Shown here piece after piece: positions 32,490 through 36,696 of a DNA stretch of 36,696 nucleotides (position 1 is its first letter; each line of letters opens with the position of its first letter). Source of the stretch: an uncultured Muribaculaceae bacterium. Lineage in GTDB: Bacteria > Bacteroidota > Bacteroidia > Bacteroidales > Muribaculaceae. The notes beneath the pieces are model-generated. The model was not told the origin of the DNA. It worked only from the letters and a program-made list of their open reading frames with translations, and did no database searches. The position numbers and the translations under genes were made by a program. The stretch is taken from positions 1 through 36,696 of the forward strand of contig CAJTRC010000014.1 of NCBI GenBank assembly GCA_910578365.1, given 5' to 3'.

Positions 32490-33187
32490 ACCCCTCAGCC
32501 CCCCTCATGCGCCAAATGGACGCCGACAGCCGTCCGCGCGAACGAGCCATGCGCCACGGTATCAAGACCCTGTCCGATGCCGAACTCATGGCTGTGATAT
32601 TCGCCACAGGCATAAAAGGCAAATCGGTGCTGACTCTATGCAGCGAAATGCTGCATAGCAAGGGAAACCACCTGTCGCAGCTGGCCAGAATGACCGTTCA
32701 GGAAATTTGCAGCCAGTTCAAAGGCATCGGCCCGGCAAAGGCAATATCGCTGTTGGCGGCGCTCGAACTGGGCTCGCGAGCAGCCGATGACGCCACCATG
32801 ATACAGCGCGACGCCCCGGTAGACTCGTCGCAGCGCGCCTACGACCGCATGCGACGCCATCTGGAGCGCCTCGACCACGAGGAATTCTGGGCCATGCTGC
32901 TGAGTCAGAACGGGCGCGAACTGCGCCACCTGCGCATAGGTCAGGGCGGAATCACCGCCACGGTAGTCGACATAAGGCAGATAATACGCGCCGCAATCGA
33001 GTGCCAGGCCACATCAGTGATTATTTTTCATAACCATCCCAGCGGCAACCTCAGCCCAAGCGTGCAGGACGAAAACATCACACGCCGGCTCTGCGAAGCC
33101 TGCAAATTATTCGAACTGACCGTACGCGACCATCTGATTGTCACCGACAGTTCGTACTACTCCTTCCACGACAACGGAAAAATATGA
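32486..33187 (+). CDS. radC: RadC family JAB/MPN-domain protein
   Basis: 233-residue protein. An N-terminal helix-hairpin-helix region (SQFKGIGPAKAISLLAALELG, about 72-92) is followed by the JAMM metal domain: Glu in DHEEFWAMLLSQNG, then IFHNHPSGNLSPSVQDENIT, the HxHx7SxxD zinc site. The usual length is about 225-230. Although long named a DNA-repair protein, the biochemical role of RadC is unresolved. ATGA overlaps join it to the glycosyltransferase upstream and the ABC-F gene downstream. Confidence 0.95.
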   Translation: MNPSAPLMRQMDADSRPRERAMRHGIKTLSDAELMAVIFATGIKGKSVLTLCSEMLHSKGNHLSQLARMTVQEICSQFKGIGPAKAISLLAALELGSRAADDATMIQRDAPVDSSQRAYDRMRRHLERLDHEEFWAMLLSQNGRELRHLRIGQGGITATVVDIRQIIRAAIECQATSVIIFHNHPSGNLSPSVQDENITRRLCEACKLFELTVRDHLIVTDSSYYSFHDNGKI

Positions 33188-35145
33188 TATCGATCAACAA
33201 CCTTTCGGTTGAGTTCAGCGCTCGCTCGCTGTTCGACAACATAAATTACGTGATAAACCCGCGCGACCGCATTGCCCTGGTGGGCAAAAACGGCGCCGGC
33301 AAAAGCACCATGCTCAAAATAATAGCCGGCCTGCAGCAGCCCACAGCAGGCACGGTGTCCGTGCCCGCCGACGTAACCATAGGATACCTGCCGCAACAGA
33401 TGAAGCTGCAGGACAGCGTGACTCTGTCAGAGGAGGTCCGCAAGGCTTTCTCACACATACAGCAGCTGCACGACCGCCTCGACCACCTCAACGCAGAGCT
33501 GGCAATGCGCACCGACTACGAGTCGGACGAGTATCACAAACTGATAGAGCAGATTACCGACCTCACCGAACACATAGCCATAGTGGGAAGCGACAACTGC
33601 GAGGCCGAAATGGAAAAGACTCTGCTGGGTCTGGGCTTTGTGCGCAGCGATTTCAACCGCCCCACCTCGGAGTTTTCGGGCGGCTGGCGCATGCGCGTGG
33701 AGCTGGCAAAACTGCTGCTGACACGGCCCGACGTACTGCTGCTCGACGAGCCCACCAATCACCTCGACATCGAATCGATACAGTGGCTCGAACAGTTCCT
33801 GGGCACCAAGGCCAAGGCTGTGGTGCTGGTGAGCCACGACCGCGCCTTTATCGACAACGTCACCAACCGGACCATAGAGATTTCGCTGGGCAAAATTTAC
33901 GATTATTCGGTAAACTACAGCAAATTCGTGCAGCTGCGCAAGGAGCGCATAGAACAGCAGATGCGCGCCTACCAGAATCAGCAGAAACAGATTGCCGACA
34001 CCGAGGAATTCATCGAACGCTTCCGCTACAAAGCCACCAAGGCAGTGCAGGTACAGAGCCGCATGAAGCAGCTGGCCAAAATCGAACGCATCGAAGTAGA
34101 TGAAGTCGACACTGCCCGCCTCAACCTGCGCTTCCCTCCCGCCCCGCGCTCGGGCGACTACCCCGTGATAGCCGACAATGTCGGGAAAGCATATGGCGAC
34201 CATCAGGTGTTCGACCACGCCACTTTCTCTATAAAACGAGGCGAAAAAGTGGCATTCGTAGGTAAGAACGGCGAGGGAAAATCCACGCTCGTAAAATGTA
34301 TAATGGGCGAGATTCCCTACAGCGGAATGCTGAAGATAGGACACAACGTAAAGATAGGCTACTTTGCCCAGAACCAAGCACAGCTGCTCGACGAGTCGCT
34401 GACAGTGTTCGACACCATCGACCGCGTGGCCGTAGGCGACATCCGCACCAAAATCCGCGATATTCTCGGAGCCTTTATGTTCGGCGGAGAAGCCTCCGAC
34501 AAAAAAGTGAAAGTACTCAGCGGCGGCGAAAAGACCCGCCTGGCCATGATACGCCTGCTGCTCGAGCCTGTCAACCTGCTGATACTCGACGAGCCTACCA
34601 ACCACCTCGACATGGCCACCAAAGACATACTCAAACAGGCCATCAAGGACTTCGACGGCACAGTAATAGTGGTAAGCCACGACCGTGAATTTCTCGACGG
34701 CCTTGTGGAGAAGGTGTATGAGTTCGGCGGTGGCTTGGTTCGCGAGTGTCTGGGCGGCATATACGAGTTCTTGGAGAAGAAACGCATCAGTTCGCTGCAC
34801 GAACTGGAACTCAGCAAGAGTACTGGCAAATCCGAGGCACCCAAAACTGTGAAAACCGAACAGGCCAAATCCGATTCCGAGCCGACTGCGGCAAAACCCC
34901 GCCTTAGCTACGCCGAGCAGCGCGAACGCGAAAAGACACTGCGCCGACTGCAGAAGAAGGTACAGGAAGCTGAAGCCGAGATTTCGCGACTCGAAGCCGA
35001 AATCGCAGCCATCGAGGCCGAACTTGCCGCAGGCAGCACCGACTCCGAACTATACCGCCGTCATGCCGACACCACCAAGGCCCTCGAAAACGCCATGAGC
35101 ATCTGGGAGCTCGCATCAATGGATGTCGACGAGTTCGGCGGGTAG
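33184..35145 (+). CDS. ABC-F family ATPase
   Basis: 653-residue soluble twin-cassette ABC protein without membrane domain, acting on ribosomes in characterised relatives. First cassette: GKNGAGKST (34-42), SGGWRMRVELAKLLL and LLLDEPTNHLD. A charged linker follows, with RKERIEQQMRAYQNQQKQI. Second cassette: GKNGEGKSTLV, LSGGEKTRLAMIRLLL and LILDEPTNHLD. The C-terminal 90 residues form a Lys/Glu-rich coiled coil (LRRLQKKVQEAEAEISRLEA), the layout of the Uup/YheS group (Uup binds DNA and ribosomes). Resistance-type ABC-F proteins usually lack this extension, so a housekeeping role is likelier. Last gene of the operon. Confidence 0.92.
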   Translation: MISINNLSVEFSARSLFDNINYVINPRDRIALVGKNGAGKSTMLKIIAGLQQPTAGTVSVPADVTIGYLPQQMKLQDSVTLSEEVRKAFSHIQQLHDRLDHLNAELAMRTDYESDEYHKLIEQITDLTEHIAIVGSDNCEAEMEKTLLGLGFVRSDFNRPTSEFSGGWRMRVELAKLLLTRPDVLLLDEPTNHLDIESIQWLEQFLGTKAKAVVLVSHDRAFIDNVTNRTIEISLGKIYDYSVNYSKFVQLRKERIEQQMRAYQNQQKQIADTEEFIERFRYKATKAVQVQSRMKQLAKIERIEVDEVDTARLNLRFPPAPRSGDYPVIADNVGKAYGDHQVFDHATFSIKRGEKVAFVGKNGEGKSTLVKCIMGEIPYSGMLKIGHNVKIGYFAQNQAQLLDESLTVFDTIDRVAVGDIRTKIRDILGAFMFGGEASDKKVKVLSGGEKTRLAMIRLLLEPVNLLILDEPTNHLDMATKDILKQAIKDFDGTVIVVSHDREFLDGLVEKVYEFGGGLVRECLGGIYEFLEKKRISSLHELELSKSTGKSEAPKTVKTEQAKSDSEPTAAKPRLSYAEQREREKTLRRLQKKVQEAEAEISRLEAEIAAIEAELAAGSTDSELYRRHADTTKALENAMSIWELASMDVDEFGG

Positions 35146-35148
35146 TTG

Positions 35149-35164
35149 CGGCGGCGTCCCGCCG
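35149..35164. terminator. GC-rich hairpin after the ABC-F gene
   Basis: CGGCGG (35149-35154) pairs with CCGCCG (35159-35164) over a four-base loop, in the 37-base gap between two convergent reading frames. No T-run follows on the plus strand. It is possibly a terminator. Confidence 0.4.
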
Positions 35165-35182
35165 TCGTTCGCCCGCCTGCGG

Positions 35183-35408
35183 TCAGTCAAGTATTCCACG
35201 CATCAGGGCAAGGTCGCTGCTTACCTCGCCTTGCAGCAGATAACAGCCCCGACTCTCGGCAAGCTGCTGATAGATAGCATCGGCTTCCGCACGGTCATTG
35301 TTCAGATATAATTCGCGGGCACACTGCAGGCGCTCCTTCGACGACATGAATCTGCGACTGGAGCTGATGTATCTTTCTAACGCGGCATCGTCGAGCAGTT
35401 GCCCATTG
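35183..35408 (-). pseudogene. C-terminal fragment of an unrecognised protein
   Basis: About 70-75 codons on the minus strand, ending in a stop at 35183, coding a helical, TPR-like sequence (SSKERLQCARELYLNNDR, then EADAIYQQLAESRG and SDLALMRGILD). The frame has no credible start of its own: going upstream it runs into the tape-measure gene in a different frame near 35400-35410. Its codon use resembles the chromosomal genes, and it converges on the ABC-F gene with a hairpin between, as a normal chromosomal neighbour would. I read it as the tail of a host gene whose front part is missing, either through insertion or deletion or through an assembly join. No family recognised. Confidence 0.5.
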
Positions 35409-36485
35409 GTTACGCAGCATTTGGTTAACCGCCTCACCGTGGCTGCTCATGTCGGCGTAGGCTGCATCCATTGTCCCGGCACTATTCACCATATTAGCGA
35501 CATTTGCCGTAAACTTATCGGATAATTCGCCCTGCAGAGGAATCAGCGCACGTATGGCTTCGGCGCTGCCGAACAGCTTACCGTACACTTCCTGCTCCAG
35601 CGAGCCGGTAGCCATGGCATACGACTTGACACTACTATCTAACTGAGTAAGAAAATTCTGAAATCCTCCGGCTGCTTTGATTGCCGCCGCATCGAACTGT
35701 ATGCCCATTTTGGCGGCCATCTCCGCCGCCTCGCTGCTGGGCTTAACCAACGCGGTAAATATCGCGCCTAACTGTGTGGAAACCTCGGCAGTGTTACCGC
35801 TCACGCCTGTAAGTGTGGCAAAGGTTCCCAGAAGTTCGTCGATAGACACTCCCAGCGTGGCGGCGTTGCCGGTCACTCTCGGCAGTGCTTGCGATAACTG
35901 TTCAAATGAGGTTACACCATTCTTGGCGGTCAGCTGTATTTTGTCCTGTATGTCGGCTGCCGCACTCCATTCCAGACCATAATTTTTGATAACAGTGGCC
36001 GTTACCCCTACAACCTTGTTGATGTCTGCGATACCTCCTACAGCCGAACGGGCCGACGTGTTCAGAAATTCTATCCAGTTATTTTCCGGCACGCCGTTAG
36101 ATATTGTCAGATAGAGGCCATCAGCCAGTTGGTCGCGTGCTATGGGTATTTCTTTGGCTAAGTCCGCAACCTCTCCTTTGAGTTGCTTAAACCCGGCGCT
36201 GTCTTTTTCGGCCATGGTGTTGACTCCCCGCATAGCCTTATTAAATGCCTCGCTCTCGCTTGTAAGCCCCTGCATCGTAGACGCCAATTGGCTGAATGCG
36301 TTATTAACGGCTGTAATACTTGTGGCTGTAGCTGCAAAACCGATAACTTTCCGTTCAAAACTTTGTGCGACTTTGACATTTTGCTCCATAATTTTTCGCA
36401 GAGCATCAGCGTCAAGAGTCAGTTTTTTCAGACCGTCCTTTCCATCGGATATTACAACATCAATAGATATAGTATTTTTTGCCAT
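35295..36485 (-). pseudogene. Truncated phage tail tape-measure protein (TP901 type)
   Basis: The frame starts at a normal ATG (36485, MAKNTISIDVVISDG, A-rich upstream) and codes about 350 residues typical of the TP901 tape-measure core. These include VNNAFSQLASTMQGLTSESE, GLYLTISNGVPENNW, VVGVTATVIKNYGLEWSAA, ATLGVSIDELLGTFATLTGV, LGAIFTALVKPSSEAAEMAA and LFGSAEAIRALIPLQGEL. After NQMLRNQWA (near 35405) the frame continues only as 35-40 residues of out-of-frame sequence to a stop at 35295. Tape-measure proteins are normally 600 to over 1500 residues, so the C-terminal half or more is missing. The usual late-operon neighbours (tail chaperone upstream, distal tail genes downstream) are absent. 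Either a decayed prophage or an assembly chimera. Confidence 0.8.
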
Positions 36486-36490
36486 TTTAT

Positions 36491-36522
36491 TTTGTTATTT
36501 AGTTATAAAATCGCTATATTTG
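36491..36522 (+). promoter_or_regulatory. Consensus promoter of the 25-codon ORF
   Basis: TTTG at 36491-36494, exactly 20 bases, then TATATTTG at 36515-36522: a full match to the Bacteroidota promoter, pointing away from the tape-measure gene. The next ATG on this strand is 20 bases downstream, at 36543. Confidence 0.75.
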
Positions 36523-36542
36523 CGAACATAAAAATAATCTTT

Positions 36543-36620
36543 ATGGGAATTGTCATCAGCCATATCATCGGCTACGCCATTATAATATTTGCGCTTTTAT
36601 TTATTACAATGATTCGGTAA
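36543..36620 (+). CDS. 25-residue single-helix membrane peptide
   Basis: A short frame from ATG 36543 to TAA 36618-36620 encodes 25 residues: a short start MGIVISHIIG, then an almost unbroken hydrophobic run (YAIIIFALLFI) and a basic end (MIR). This is one membrane-spanning segment with a positive C-terminus. It lies 20 bases behind a consensus promoter, with an A-rich stretch (AAAAATAATC) before the start. A 6-bp hairpin (36615-36629) overlaps the stop. The surrounding DNA is very AT-rich. Size and make-up are like small phage or toxin-type membrane peptides, but function is unknown and a chance ORF cannot be excluded. Confidence 0.5.
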   Translation: MGIVISHIIGYAIIIFALLFITMIR

Positions 36621-36629
36621 AAATTACCG
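36615..36629 (+). repeat. Hairpin over the stop codon of the small membrane ORF
   Basis: CGGTAA (36615-36620) and TTACCG (36624-36629) form a perfect 6-bp stem with an AAA loop; the first arm contains the TAA stop. No T-run follows. It may protect the 3' end or act as a weak terminator. From 36630 to the window end (67 bases) I see only AT-rich sequence. Confidence 0.4.
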
Positions 36630-36696
36630 AAGTAGTTGAAAGTTAAGTTAATATATCGAATTGTCAAATACAAATGAATCGCCAAAGCGTTCATTA

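Noticed and set aside
33451..34800. 449-codon minus-strand frame within the ABC-F gene
   Set aside because: Antisense shadow of conserved ABC cassettes; His/Tyr/Val-rich composition with no domain, and no promoter or start context.
36183..36542. Longer plus-strand frame reading into the 25-codon membrane ORF
   Set aside because: The upstream part is antisense to the tape-measure gene and crosses the consensus promoter at 36491-36522; only the ATG at 36543 is downstream of that promoter.
1..36696. CRISPR array, tRNA/rRNA genes, complete insertion sequence or integrase
   Set aside because: Reading all intergenic gaps showed no regularly spaced repeats, cloverleaf-like sequences, terminal inverted repeats or transposase/integrase motifs; gaps are short and mostly hold promoters or hairpins.
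36674..36696. Possible start of another gene at the right edge (ATG 36674)
   Set aside because: Only seven codons are visible before the window ends and no promoter match precedes it at a suitable distance.

Overview
The window reads as chromosomal DNA of a Bacteroidales bacterium. The main signs are repeated matches to the Bacteroidota sigma-ABfr promoter (TTTG, 20 bases, TAnnTTTG, best at 24343, 26366, 27021 and 36491), weak Shine-Dalgarno sequences, and lineage-typical genes: the dnaN-exonuclease-coaBC-DUF4835-recN cluster, a THUMP-like methyltransferase, DUF4250 and short menE. The moderately high GC of the coding regions would fit Muribaculaceae, but that family assignment is inference. 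Almost all of the window is dense housekeeping sequence; only the right end looks like accessory DNA.

Layout. 1-333 is a leader with an incoming terminator. 334-3117 is uvrA, converging on a two-gene minus-strand unit (Omp85-type barrel, then a phosphoethanolamine-transferase-like membrane enzyme; 3108-5946). 6081-10705 on the plus strand holds prfA, pyrF, pgk and a SAM methyltransferase. It converges on a minus-strand operon (13414-10689): polyprenyl diphosphate synthase, TatD nuclease, a Yip1-like membrane protein and smpB, preceded by a GNAT acetyltransferase. 14082-19778 on the plus strand is a tight dnaN, exonuclease, coaBC, DUF4835, recN operon. 19849-22618 on the minus strand is menB-menC-menE, with a separate ion-channel gene upstream. 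23459-26318 on the plus strand holds a DMT transporter and then pyrK-pyrD with a small coupled unknown gene; an Lrp/AsnC regulator follows. 27075-35145 is one apparent 8-kb operon: CpsB-type phosphatase, DUF4250, UvrD/PcrA helicase, carboxynorspermidine decarboxylase, glycosyltransferase 2, radC and an ABC-F ATPase, with most junctions overlapping by 1-4 bases.

The right end (35183-36696) is different. A phage tail tape-measure gene breaks off after about 350 residues and runs, in another frame, into about 70 codons of an unrelated unrecognised reading frame. Upstream of it is AT-rich DNA with a well-formed promoter driving a 25-codon single-helix membrane peptide. This could be prophage decay, a recombination junction or an assembly join.

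Pathways represented: pyrimidine synthesis (pyrF, pyrK, pyrD), menaquinone (menB, C, E), coenzyme A (coaBC), glycolysis (pgk), isoprenoids, polyamines (nspC), DNA replication and repair (dnaN, exonuclease, uvrA, recN, uvrD/pcrA, radC) and translation or ribosome rescue (prfA, smpB, ABC-F). I found no rRNA, tRNA, CRISPR array or complete insertion sequence. I did not recognise a clearly new multi-gene system. The best leads are the phage-fragment junction, the 25-codon membrane peptide, the ion channel with a non-canonical selectivity filter, the 82-residue protein coupled to pyrD, and a CoaBC with Ser where the catalytic Cys is expected.
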